Source: Nemertoderma westbladi (lineage: Eukaryota; Xenacoelomorpha; Nemertodermatida; Nemertodermatidae). Taken from it: a DNA stretch of 64,000 nt. The stretch's first letter is position 1. The number at the start of each line of letters is the position of its first letter. The position numbers were made by a program, and so were the translations under genes. The stretch is from the NCBI GenBank assembly GCA_032718475.1, contig JAUCBJ010002811.1:1-64000 (forward strand), read 5' to 3'. This document shows, piece by piece, positions 40,471-51,900 of the stretch. The notes under the pieces were generated by a model that was not told where the DNA came from, made no database searches, and worked only from the letters and a program-made list of their open reading frames with translations.

Positions 40471-41620
40471 TTAGTAGTAGCAGTAGAGGGTTGTGGGCAC
40501 CGTAAGCGCCACGTAGTTAGAGTTAGTAGGGAATGCGCTGAACTTAGTGGGGCACGGGCGTGATGACGTGTTTGATGTAAGAGCAGGGTATGTTAATTAG
40601 GGTGGGTGCCGGGCACAAGAGGTGCCGGGCACAAAAAGAGTTAGTAGTAGAGTTAGTTGAGTTAGTAGTAGAGTTAGTTGAGTTAGTAGAGAGTTAGTGG
40701 AGTTAGTAGAGTTAGTTGAGTTAGTAGAGAGTTAGTAGAGTTAGTAGAGTCAGTAGTAGTTCACATAATTAACGTACCCACTCTGCCGGCACTCAGAGCG
40801 TCACGTGTAGGCGATGAGACGTAAAGGGGGAGTAGAGGAGTAGAGACGGGCACATTGGGTGCCAGGTGGTAGAAGAGTAGAGAGGGCACATAGGGTGCCA
40901 GGTAGTAGAGTTAGAGTGTTAGAGGTAGTAGAGAGGGTACATAGGGTACCAGTGAGTAGAAGAGTAGAGACGGGCACGTAGGGTGCCAGGTAGTAAAGTT
41001 AGAGTGTTAGAGGTAGTAGAGAGGGCACATAGGGTGCCAGAGAGTAGAAGAGTAGAGACGGGCACGTAGGGTGCCAGGTAGTAGAGTTAGAGAGTTAGAG
41101 ATAGAGTAGAGTAGTAGAGAGGGCACATAGGGTGCCAGGTAGTAGAGTTAGAGAGGTAGTAGTGTAGTAGAGAGGGCACATAGGGTGCCAGGTAGTAGAG
41201 TTAGAGAGGTAGTAGTATAGTAGAGAGGGCACATAGGGTGCCAGGTAGTAGAGTAGAGCAGAGAGGGCACATAGGGTGCCATATAGTAGAGTGGTTGTGG
41301 GCACCGCAAGCGCCACGTAGTTAGAGGAGTGGAGTAGAGTTAGTAGAGCTAGTTAGTAGAGTTAGCAGAGCTAGTGGAGTAGAGTTAGCAGAGCTAGTGG
41401 AGTAGAGTTAGTAGAGCTAGTTAGAGTCAAGTAGAGTTAGTAGAAGTAGAAAGTTAGTAGGAGTTAGTTAGACTTAGTAGAGAGTTAGAGTCAGTAGAAA
41501 GTTAGAGGCTCTCAGTTAGAGCTAGAAGTAGTAAGAGTTAGTAGTTAGCAGAGTTAGTTAGATAGTTAGAGTTAGTAAGCAGTAGGTAGATAGTATGATA
41601 GCACAGGGGTAGCATTAGAG
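40470..41620. repeat. Minisatellites with GGCACATAGGGTGCC hairpin units and GTTAGTAGA tracts
   Basis: Between about 40840 and 41290 some ten units of 45-60 bp carry GGCAC..GTGCC (one reads GGTAC..GTACC), joined by AGGTAGTAGAGTTAGAG. The flanks (40630-40750, 41320-41600) are imperfect GAGTTAGTAGA repeats. The arms of the hairpin co-vary (TAC with GTA, CAC with GTG). No coding potential. Confidence 0.85.
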
Positions 41621-42158
41621 ATTAAAGCCTTAGGGAGTGACAAGAGAGTGGAGAGGTGATAGTGCGGAGTGCGGAGATAGTGGTGTAAGTACTATAGTCA
41701 TACAACCTTTCTCAATTAGCTACTGGGACTGGGGGGCTAAGTGACTATGGCACTAGGGACAAGACGCCAGACGATTTCACATTTCCTGAGTGCGACGGCA
41801 CGGAGGGGGGGTGAGATTCGTCAGAAGGGATAAGGTAGTCAAGGAGGGATGGAGTAATAGTGCGGAGTGCGAAGAGAGCGTGGGCGCAATTCAAGTGTGG
41901 GGGAGGAGAAGTGAGAGGAAGAGTGTGGGACGAGGAGGTCCGGGAGTATGCGAGAGTTGGAGTAGAGTGGTGAGAGTGTTGGGGAAACAAAAATTGTGTG
42001 AGAGAAGCGCACGATCGGCCCGACACGAGACGCCAGAGGGTAGTGATATCATACCCATAGGGAGCGGCCTGGAAAGCCGGCTCCGAGAGAAAAGGATTCC
42101 ACCCCACACCCGATACTAGATCGGGATCCAGCGGGATTGTAGCGCACTTTTTTGGTTG
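41620..42158 (+). other. GC-richer 3' untranslated part of the gag-only element
   Basis: Unique sequence between the minisatellites and the terminal hairpin. The short ORFs at 41745-42119 on both strands have no recognisable content. Confidence 0.4.
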
Positions 42159-42196
42159 ATGCTATCTTCTTACCGGGAAGATAGCATGGGGGGGAG
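42159..42196 (+). promoter_or_regulatory. 11-bp hairpin followed by the polypurine tract
   Basis: ATGCTATCTTC (42159-42169) pairs perfectly with GAAGATAGCAT (42177-42187) around the 7-nt loop TTACCGG. The next nine bases, GGGGGGGAG (42188-42196), lead directly into the 3' LTR, as a polypurine tract should. The hairpin next to it may shape plus-strand priming or RNA packaging. Confidence 0.7.
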
Positions 42197-42725
42197 TGTT
42201 AGCTTATTCAATCCCGCTAACATCCCATAAAGTTATAAGCCGATAAGCAATATTGGGAGCCGCGAGATTGGGTGATAACCAACTCGTGCCATCCCAATAA
42301 GAGTGGGAAGGAAACACACAATAAAGGGTCAGGGGCCAAACCCCTAACCCAGAGAGAACAGATGGAGTGAACGGGAACACTCCACGGGGTGCCAACAAGG
42401 GTATCAACCAATCAGAGGGGGGCAAGGCATCGATTAGGTAGTAATTAGGCCAACCGTGCAATATAACCAGTAACCCAATATCAGTAATTCAGTTATCTCA
42501 GTGCAGTAGTGCTAGCATAGGTTAATTAGTTTAGATAGGGGAGCACGGGACTTTTAGTTACCGTATCCCGCCTTCCATATACTATACAATATATCTATAT
42601 CTTATACCTCTATTATTATACACCGAACTTCAGAACTCATTTTACTTTCATTCACTCTTTATACACGGCGGGGACGCGTGAACTAAATACCGGATAAATC
42701 GGGATCCCTCCTGGATCCCGTCACA
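42197..42725 (+). repeat. 3' LTR of the gag-only element (529 bp)
   Basis: Identical by eye to 35636-36164. Followed by TSD GGTTA and the resumed leader of the right Bel-related element. Confidence 0.92.
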
Positions 42726-42730
42726 GGTTA

Positions 42731-44529
42731 CTTTACTTTACTTTATTACCGTTATTTAAGCAGTAGTCCAACTGATATTAAGACCTAATTGTTGTATGAC
42801 AGGCCTACTATTTTATAAATCGGTTTGAGTTGATTTATAATATATATATATATACCCTTTAATGGGTTTTTGTCAATATTTGAAATAAATGTTATTATTT
42901 CTGGGAAGGAGTCACTACACAGAAGCTGTACGCTCTCAGTGAAGTGCTACTTGTTGGACACTAAAATAAATAATTCTAATTTGCCTAAGTTACTTATTAC
43001 TACAACCTATGTACAATACGGGGTGAGATTACAATCTCTAAATAAACACAAAAATTACACGTACGAATTTTTAGGGTAATTTTACAAGAAGTCTACAAAC
43101 CAGCCTAACAAAGGGTTAGAATATCTGGTTATTACAAATGGACAGGATACTACGGTATTTGAAAATAACAAAGCAGTAGTAAATATACTGCGTTGTCCAG
43201 ATAGGAAAATACCACCGTCTGACGACTTATAGCCGTGGCGCTATAAGTACTACGTTATGTATCACGGAGTGTTCCTACCTAGAAGTTAATTACTGCGGTC
43301 TACCAGAACCAACGTGCCTATTAACCACTTTACAACACAAATATACTGGCTACACACTAATTACCGTCGGAAAGCACTGTACACTAAACCCTAAATTAGG
43401 TACAAGTACTTATACAACAAATAACTAGCAGTTAGAAATACTTGTACAGCCAAAAGAACCACGGTATCTGCCGGAGTGACCAAAGCATAAAATCTTCAGT
43501 CTTTACCTACGCCAAGCAGCCCTGATGTAGTACCGGGGTTAGTTTAACTATAACGGTATATATAACAAGCACAATTACTGTAGGAATAAACTTGGGGTAT
43601 GAATGTTGCGAATAATCGCATAAACTCTGAATAATAAATATTACGCTACGCGTACAGACTACTCAAACAAAATACAGACCAAACGCTGGCAAACTACTAT
43701 CAAGCCTAAACAAATTACAGTATATGCAGACTCCGAAATGGTTAGTTAGTATGCGTTCTAACCGAGTAGTACGACTTATTCTTTCAGGGGGATTTACCTC
43801 ACAGCACTGGAAGCCCCTACGTTCCTAACTAGTACTTTATTGGACATACACTCTACACACACCACAATCTCTTCAGACCTAACAACAGTCAGACAACAGT
43901 CCAGCCTACAGATTACCTGTACAATCTGAACAGGCTTACACGTCTTCTGCTCAATATTAACTTACAAATAAATAAAACTGACAGAAATAAGTAAACCATA
44001 CAAAGGAATAAGGGGTGATCAATCCCTAATCCCCTAACAGCCTACCTGTATACAATATCACAATCGAAATAATACTGCTGTACCTGTACTGCTGTAAGTA
44101 CCGGTTCGGGTGATTAGGTAGTTAGGCCTACTGGGTACCGGTTGACCGGTACTTCAGCTTTATTGCCTACGTTGCAATACAGAAGCAATAACTGTTACTG
44201 TTCGCGCTTTCAGACCTTTAGCAGTTTAACCTGCCAAATTTGGATGTCTTCTAGATTATAAATCGACTTTAGCCTATGACGAGTATTTGATACACTACAT
44301 TAGCCGAAGCCAGTCTATGCGCGACCATTCACCCGCTGGATATACCCGAGAGACTGGATTCAGAAGCCTTGACCGTATTGCGGTGTAGGCCTACTGTATT
44401 ATTCGACTGATCATTAATATATAATCTCTGACAAATATTATTCACTTTCGGGAAATATTAACAGTTCCTTTAGGACGTGGCGCTCTAAATATGTAAACAG
44501 AGTTATGACTTACACTAGACACAACGGGA
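42731..44529 (-). other. Leader of the right element, part next to its 5' LTR
   Basis: Reverse complement of about 10429-12200 at roughly 96 percent identity. Non-coding; contains the segment 44197-44490 that reappears at 9336-9516. Confidence 0.7.
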
Positions 44530-45366
44530 TGGCTATTGATTCACGTATAAAGCGCATTCTTTAGGAGATGCTTTGTTACTAGTCACAATCATGCATACTA
44601 CCGCACAATGCTGCACACCGATCTGCTGACCTTCACTAATTTTAGTCACATATAAAGAGAACAGCAACTGATACATGTAGGGCCTATGAAATAGCATTAA
44701 ATTCACTCCAATACCACTTTAATGTGAGTCGCAACTGTTATATGTAACCGGTCTCTTACCTTCAGTATATCAAGAAGATTGGGGTTTATGATTATTCATC
44801 GATTTTATCCACATATAATAATATTCCATCAACTGATATAATCAATAACAGACAGTAAATAGCAGTAAAAATGCGGTGTTTGTAGTTGACAATATGATTT
44901 GCATTGATAGGTACCACCGTAACAGTTATACGTTCCTATGATCAAGCCTACTAATGTTTGGCTAAAGCCTGAAAACACAGAAATTCCAAGCCGGTCTTCT
45001 GGCATTAGGAAAAAAGGTAAACATTAACCCATAATGCGATTTCCTGGAGGTTTCTGTACAAATAACAGGAGAATCGCTCTGATTGGTTGACCGAACAAAG
45101 AAACAACAGAGAACAAAGAAAGAGTTACACATGTACATATCAGCTGTTAGCTGTCGTCATAGTAACTACACTGTATCAAGAGGATTTTAGCGTATTGCGA
45201 CATAGAATTGCTAGTTATGTCCGCTAAAGTACACATACAGAAGAAATGGCTTTTTATGTCCACTAAAACACCGGTACAGTAAGGAAACGGCATTTGATGT
45301 CCGTTAAAACACCTACAAAGTACTTTGCGGGGAAAATAACCAGCTAATTCCGCAAAAGCTTTTACA
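44530..45366 (-). repeat. 5' LTR of the right Bel-related element (837 bp)
   Basis: On the minus strand starts TGTAAAAGC at 45366 and ends ATAGCCA at 44530; matches 26081-26924. Near its start four GGACATAA-like motifs recur about every 45-50 bp (about 45215-45365). Host minisatellite resumes at 45367. Confidence 0.75.
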
Positions 45367-46430
45367 ACCACAACCTGCGCACCACAACCTGCAGTAGCCC
45401 TACCTGAGGCACCACAACCTGCAGTACCCCTACCTGCGGCACCACAACCTGTGGTACTTCAAACTGCGACACCTAAACCTGTGGCACACCAACCCGCGAT
45501 ACCTACACTTGCGGCATGGCACCACAACCTTTGGCACCTCAACCTACGACACCACCGCCAGTACCAGCCACCGTAACGCTTCCTCTAGGTTCAGTCCCAT
45601 GGATTAAATCTCCAGTACCACCTGGAAAACAACCCAAACGAAATGTCCAACAAAAGCGACACATGGTGGGTACACCACAGGTAGTTCCACCTGACTTTAA
45701 TGAAGAAATGGAAGCCATTTGGGTACAGATTTTTCCTAGCGTATCGGCCACAACTTCTGGAGTTCTGATGATAAAGACTGCACTAGAGCTATATCAGGAA
45801 CGGGGCTATAAAGAAATTCACGAAGCGCAGAGTTCGTCAAAGCAGTTGCCCTGTTTGTGGCCCGTTTCATTTGCGCATGCGAAAAATTGGCTGCTAAAGA
45901 TGCAAAGAGAAAGAAGTCTGCCGGCACAGAATGGTATAGTCAATATTGGTGCTGTCGACATCATCGAAACGATGAAATTGGCGTTGGTATTAGAATCTTC
46001 CAATGCATTCATTGGTCCTGCAATGGCGCCTCAAATAACAATTACTGGAGCTGATATTAACAAGAGATTGGAAACTGTAGTTGTCCAACCAGAAGTTAAA
46101 AATATTCGGAAAAGAAAGTTGGTGGTTGATCCAACTGCCGAACAGTTGGAAATTTTAGATTTAAGAAGACAACGGGCCGCTGCCAAATTACTACACCTTG
46201 GCCTTGAGGTAGACGAGCCAATAAGAGACAAAAAAAGATGCCCTATCTGCTACAAATACATTGCAAACTGTAATGAAACACCTGACGGTCTCATTTATAA
46301 ATATATTTCAAGGGGACATGACCCATCTGCCATTTGGTGTCCTTATAGCGATGTTAAATCGACTTTGGATCAATATAATGAGACTAAAAGGAACCGAATG
46401 ATTCTGCGTTGCCGTAAATACAAATTATAA
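45367..46430 (+). CDS. Host gene, downstream part: repeat tail and conserved C-terminal domain
   Basis: 45367-45520 continues the Ala/Pro/Gln minisatellite of 8950-9335 but has one missing base near 45376 and a 5-bp TGGCA insertion near 45516. The old frame is lost here and the 304-codon ORF opens at ATG 45516. Its body is ordinary globular protein: DFNEEMEAIWVQIFPSVSATTSGVLMIKTALELYQERGYKEI, MKLALVLESSNAFIGP, and a basic helix VDPTAEQLEILDLRRQRAAAKLLHLGL. A possible zinc site follows (RCPICYKYIANC with a later GHDPSAIWCPY), then a basic C-terminus RCRKYKL. I do not recognise the family. An uninterrupted C-terminal frame suggests the damage is recent, or that this half is still expressed from its own start. 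Confidence 0.6.
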
Positions 46431-46789
46431 AAAAGAAAAAGTAAACTCTAACTATTAATACGTGTAACATGATTTCAATATTTACTATAATGTTTACAAT
46501 TTCTAATGAATGTACGTAATTTCCGTATTATATATTGCCTATATTATTTGTTCAATAAGTTAAATAGTTACTGTAAAATGTGCAATGCTCTCTATGTATA
46601 TAATTATTCTTATAATATCAATATTGATATTTCAATTTACAATAATGAATATGCAATTATTTCTAATGAAAATACATACGATGTACAAAAATACATAGCT
46701 TTGCGTTTTTCCTTCCTCTCTGTGTTTTTCCTCCCTCTCTGGTCATTTTTCCGCGTAATTCTTTTCCCCCCTTGTTTACAGTCTGTTTT
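46431..46789. other. AT-rich spacer
   Basis: 3' flank of the host gene. The 98-codon frame at 46506-46802 has no recognisable content and runs into the tRNA-like gene. Confidence 0.4.
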
Positions 46790-46865
46790 GCCCCAGCCCT
46801 AGCTCAATCGGTAGAGCGTGGGAATCTTAATCCCAAGGTTGTGGGTTCGATCCCCGCGTTGGGCG
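46790..46865 (+). tRNA. tRNA-Lys(CTT)-like gene
   Basis: The D arm GCTC..GAGC, an anticodon stem TGGGA/TCCCA around loop ATCTTAA (anticodon CTT) and a T arm GTGGG-TTCGATC-CCCGC are intact, with A and B box sequences TAGCTCAATCGG and GGTTCGATCC. The acceptor stem is unusual: the 3' side GTTGGGC pairs with GCCCAGC only if one extra C is bulged from GCCCCAGC, and two more C precede TA. The total is therefore about three bases too long. TTTCTTTTT about 10 bp downstream can end Pol III transcription. It may be a functional variant, a pseudogene or a tRNA-derived SINE head. Confidence 0.65.
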
Positions 46866-48907
46866 ATATTTCTTTTTGAGGATGATGCCTCAATCACACT
46901 AGTCTGGTACCGGTATTTCTGTATATCAGTCGTTTCTTTTTTACTGTACCTTGAATGTGAGTATATCTGTCGGCCGCATTGTCAATATTGACAATGTGAC
47001 TGTGCACTGTCTACTTTATACCGGTAAATGTTTTGTTTTGTGTGATTTTACATAATTATGTAACTTTGGTTCAATTGTCATCATAATTCGTAATCCAACT
47101 GATTGCCAAGCTCTGTTATACTGTACAGTAAGTCTTAATTGCTGTACTGAGTTAACTGGTTGAGTGAGGATTTTTTTATATAATTGCCACTCAAAATTGC
47201 TCAATATCGGAACTGAACGAGTCTATCTGTACTGATATTTTGTTCACCTATTAGTCTGAAAAATTTTCCGGAACCGTAATTTTCTATGTACGATTTATAC
47301 ATATATCTACATATGGTACTGTATATCAGTACAGCCCGGAAAGTCCATAACCATAACGCCACCGCTACAGCACAATGTCACCAGATCCACCCAAAGTCAC
47401 CGCCATATCCACCAAAGCCACGCCTTGTAGTATTATTACATGTAGTAGTATTATTATTTAATTTGGTTAATGGTTTAATTATATACATTATAGTAGATAA
47501 GTATATTATTATCAATAAGTTTTTTGATTAGACGCTATTTGAAAAGTGTAAATATCCGTACAAACATAATAAATTACAATATATTGTTTACTGAGGTATA
47601 TTTCAACTAATAAGATACAAACATTGTCTGACTATATATAATATAAGCATTGAATTACTTATATATCCTATTGTAAAAGTTTCAGCCTACGCTAATTTAC
47701 CCTAAATCTCGGCTGCCCTGCATGGCCTGTAATAAAGGACGCCTTGCCCCAAACTATGTATGTGTGATACCCGTCTGCCTAGTCCTTGTCCGCGGTTGTC
47801 TGTCAGTCGAGGCGGTCAGGGAATGCAGCTGGTGTTGTGTTTCGAGTCATTTTCAGGCTCGTAATACCTCCTTAGCATCGTGTAATAACATCGTGTACAC
47901 GTACTGATAATTTCACCTGACGAACACCTGAGATAGGCTAAACCATCACATACCGCAGCTATTTACACATACCGAAATGTTCCAAAAATTTGTGTATTTA
48001 TTGAATAAAAACATTCCTTGCATAGATGAGGAAGCATATTCATGTTTTTTCAAATGCCCATCTATCTCAGCTATTCTTCAACGAAATTCATATTTTCGTA
48101 CACACTGTATTTGAAATCCATACAACACTAAGTCTCCATATATTAGCCTACCAACCAATGTTTGAATACTAACTGCAGCGCGACTGCTACAGTACAATTG
48201 AAGGAGTCACTGTTTCAAATGTCATGCAATCTCATTACGATTTTAACAATTTTTATTTTTAAAGTTGCACCTCCCCAAGAGAAATGGGCACGCCCCTGTT
48301 TTCGTTTAAACTTGTATACTGTGAGTCCTTAAATTAGTGCTCGTAGTGTCTTTCACTTTAGGATGTGAAATTAGGACACACGTTGTGTGTCAATATTCGT
48401 GTTAATAGTTTTAAGTCCTACAGTATTTGACACATAAATCAAAAAATGAATATTTATCATCTACAGTATTTCACACAAATAAGAATACAAAACTAAACGC
48501 AAAACATAGATTTTAGCACTGCCATTCTGATTGGATAATACTGTAGGCATCTGATAGACTACAGTTTAACTGCCCACAAACGATTGGTTGTTAGATAGGG
48601 CATAAAAATCAAATCAAGTTTTGTTTTTGCGCGCGAAAAATAAAAACAAGTTTAATTTTTGCAAGTAAAATATAGTGGGAGACAGCGCAGTTTGGGCTAC
48701 AAGTCAGAAATACATAAACGCTTGTGATATCTTTAACTTAAATATTCAATTTTGACAACAGTATGGGTAATTTGACAATTTAATTCGATCTTCTGATTGG
48801 TTGACAAACAGCTGAAGAAATCTGATTGTTCAAGCAACCGGTTTTGGTTTTGTTCTCTAACAGTCTGAACTCCAAACTAACAGACTCACTGACTCAGACT
48901 GGAAATA
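46866..48907. other. AT-rich DNA with no recognised gene
   Basis: I see no coding frame with family motifs in these 2 kb; the open frames at 47286-47531 and 47722-47907 look like chance. A reverse-oriented CCAAT sequence lies near 48797. Confidence 0.4.
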
Positions 48908-51900
48908 GCGGTCTATTGCCTATAACAATTGACATACAAGTGTAGGCCTATTTACAGATTCAGTCAGTCAGAAGTTGGATTACTTTCAGTTTGCGTTTTT
49001 CGTACCGGTATCCTGTTTACCTGTTGTCTCTGTGCTTCTGTGTACCGGTATCGGAATAGGCTGACACCCGATGTCACCACTGACATACTGACATTGAAAC
49101 AGTGGGGTGTTACCAGTGTAAAAAATGTTACGTCTTTCCGCTGGAGATGAATGAATGTTGATTGTGTCAGAACACCCCCTATCTGTGGCTTTCTGAGTGG
49201 AGAGATAAGTAGCCTATCTCCCTATTAATATTGTTTTGTTCTAGAATATTTATTATTGTTTCATCGTATTGCCAAAGCGCCTGGAGCCGAAGTTAATATG
49301 TGATACTATAATTCACCTCAAATATCTCAGCTATTTCATGAACATAATGAAGTATTGCAGCCATGTCAAAATCCTTGGTGTTTTTCTGCAATAATTTATC
49401 AAAATATCATCTGATTTTTTACAAAAACCTTATCGATTTTCATATTTATAACTTCTATCCCACTCCATGAGATAGAGAATCTTAAATGAACATCAAATGA
49501 ACAGGTACAACTTACATTTATAGAAGTAATCAGCTGTTATTTGCTACGTCTTTCCGCTGGAGATGGATGAATTTTGATTGCGTTGGAACACCCCCTATCT
49601 GTGGTTTTCTGAGTGGAGAGATAAGTATCCTATCTCCCTATTAATATTGTTGTGTTCTCGAATATTTTTTATAGTTTCATCGTATTGCCAAAGTGACTAG
49701 AGCTGAAGTTAACTCATAATACAATAATTTTGCAAATAATTTTGCGGACATAACAAGTCATTTTTACGCAATGCGCAGAATACTCTAAAATAGCCCTAAA
49801 TTTATCCAACTATGCGACGGGAAGGAATTGGAACCCAGATTACGAAATCTATCAGCTGATTCTTTGTGGACGTGGAGGTTCTTTGTTCTGTCTTTTTCAG
49901 CCAATCAGAGCAATTTTCACTTTATGTCTAACAGAAACCTATGGAAACTCACGCAATGCATTACGGTCTTTGTTTACTATTTTCTGAGCATCAGAACTAA
50001 CTCAGAATTTTCTGTGCTTCTGTGTGGAAGTTTCAGACTTTGGCCTAGGAACATCAGATGGCCTTGATTATAAGAACGTAAATCTATTAACTGAACATGC
50101 TACAATGAACACTGAAACATCATCGTAACACTCTCTACATACCATTGAACACTGACTGTTCACCGCATTATTTTACTTCTGTTTATAGTACCTATTAATT
50201 GTTGTTATATTAATGGATATTGATGTTATATTTGGAGAATACCGATGAATAATCATAAACCCCTCAATCTTATTGATTACTGAGGTAAGAGGAATAGAGT
50301 TTACCGGTAGCAACTGCGACTTAAATTATAGTGGTTTGTGTGAATTAAATGCTATTTCATAATCCCTACGTGTGTCAGTTGCGATCCTCCTTATATATGA
50401 ACAAATTCAGTGACGGTCGGCAGATTAGTGCGAACTAGTGTGAAGTAGTGTGAAGGTTAATAAAGCATCTCCTAAATAATGCACTACTTACGAAACTCTG
50501 TGGCCATCTAGTTGTGATTAGTATAAGTCATAACTCTGTTTTTATACTTAAAGCGCCATGTCCTAAAGGAACTGGTAATATTTCCCCGAAAATAAATATA
50601 GTTGTCAGAGATTATATAGTAGCGATCAATCGAATAATACAGTAGGTCTACACTGCAATAACTCTCAAGGAATCCGAATCCAGTCTCCCACACCGTGGGT
50701 CATACGCCGGGCACAGACTGGCTTCGGCTGATGTAACTTCAGTACACTAGGTAATTGATAAAGGCTAAAGTCGATTTATAAACAAGAGGACAACTAAAAT
50801 TGGCAGGTTAAACTGCTAAAGGTCTAAAAGCGTGAACATTAATATATTTCAAGTTTCTTTATTGCGCCGTAGGCAATAAAGTCGAATGTACCGGTCGGAC
50901 GGTAAGCTGTAGGCCTAATCACCCGAACCGGTACTAACAGGTACAGCAGTATTATTTCAATTGTGATAATTATATACCGGTAGGTCTTAATATTTAATCG
51001 GGGACTGCAGCCCTGGTTTTTATTGAGATTTTACTTATTTCTGTCAGTTTTATTTATCTGTAATTGTAATATTGAGCAGAAGGCGTGTAAGCCTGCTCAG
51101 ATTGTATAAATAATTTGCAGGCCGGATTGTTGTCTAACTGTTGTTAGGTCTGAGGCGATTGCAGTGTGTGTAGAGTGTCTGTCTGATAAAGTGCTAGTTA
51201 GGAAGGTGGGGGCATCCAGTGCTGTAAGGTAAATCCCCCCCGAAAGAATAAGTCGTACTACTTGGTTAGAACGCCTACTAACTAACCAATTCGGAGTCTG
51301 CATATACTGTAGTTTATTTAGGCTTGACAGTAGTCTGCCAGCATTTGGTCTGTGTTTTATTTGAATAGTCTGCACGGGTAGTGTAATATTTATTATTCAG
51401 AGTTTATGCGAGTATTCGCAACCTCCAATTCCCCAAGTTTATTCCTACAGTAATTGTGCTTGATATACATACTGTTATAGTTAAATTAACCCCGGTACTA
51501 CATCAGGGCTGCTTGGCGTAGGTAAAGACTGGTGATTTTGTGCTCCAGTCACTCCAGCAGATACCGTGGTTCTTTTGGCTGTTCACGTATATTTAACTGC
51601 TGGTTATTTGTTGTATAAGTACTTGTACCTAATTTAGGGTTTAGAATACAGTGCTTTCCGAAGGTAATTTAGTGTGTAGGCAGTATATTTGTGTTATAAC
51701 GTGGTTAATAGGTACGTTAGCTCTGGTTGGCTTCGATAATTAACCTGTAGGTAAGGACACTCCAGGTACATAACGTAGTACTTATAGAGTTTAAGACTAT
51801 AAGTTGTCAGATGGTAGTATTTCCTTATCTGGACAACGCAACTTACTTACTACTGCTTTATTGGTTTCAACTACCGTAGTTTCCTGTCAGTTTGTAAGAA

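Larger units (their letters stand above)
35636..42725 (+). mobile_element. Gag-only (pol-less) LTR element, 7.1 kb, very recent
   Basis: 529-bp LTRs (35636-36164 and 42197-42725) begin TGTTAGCTTATTC, end CCCGTCACA, and show no difference by eye. The TSD is GGTTA. The 6-kb interior holds a long gag-like coding region (36226-39600) ending in Bel/Pao-type zinc clusters, then about 2.2 kb of minisatellites, a hairpin and a polypurine tract GGGGGGGAG (42188-42196). No protease, RT, RNase H or integrase motif is present in any frame. It is therefore non-autonomous (the TR-GAG type), yet its identical LTRs say it moved recently. Confidence 0.9.
9336..45366. mobile_element. 36-kb composite insertion of LTR elements splitting the host gene
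   Basis: Host minisatellite ends at 9335 (..GCACCAC) and restarts at 45367 (ACCACAACC..). The insert starts TG and ends CA, with a candidate 5-bp duplication ACCAC at 9331-9335 and 45367-45371. That duplication is weak, because ACCAC recurs throughout the host repeat. Inside are a short inverted leader fragment (9336-9516), a plus-strand Bel/Pao-related element (9517-26066) and a minus-strand relative (26081-45366), which in turn contain a gypsy element, a piggyBac-like element and a gag-only LTR element. Confidence 0.7.
26081..45366 (-). mobile_element. Right Bel/Pao-related LTR element, minus strand, with two nested insertions
   Basis: Read on the minus strand: 5' LTR (45366-44530), leader (interrupted by the gag-only LTR element at 35636-42725), Gag-PR ORF (35199-31093), spacer (holding a piggyBac-like element), second ORF (28359-27003) and 3' LTR (26924-26081). 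Without the nested elements it is about 11 kb. Spacer and Gag-PR are about 98 percent identical to the left arm and share its RT and integrase deletions, so the deletions predate the separation of the two copies. Confidence 0.75.

Noticed and set aside
39950-41600. CRISPR-like array
   Set aside because: The repeats are contiguous degenerate minisatellites without unique spacers, in a eukaryotic mobile element.
39609-42119. Protease or RT remnants in the 3' half of the gag-only LTR element
   Set aside because: No D(S/T)G, RT palm or integrase motif in any frame; the region is mostly minisatellite.
9336-45371. ACCAC as a firm target-site duplication of the 36-kb insertion
   Set aside because: The motif occurs in almost every unit of the host repeat, so the match could be chance; kept only as a candidate.
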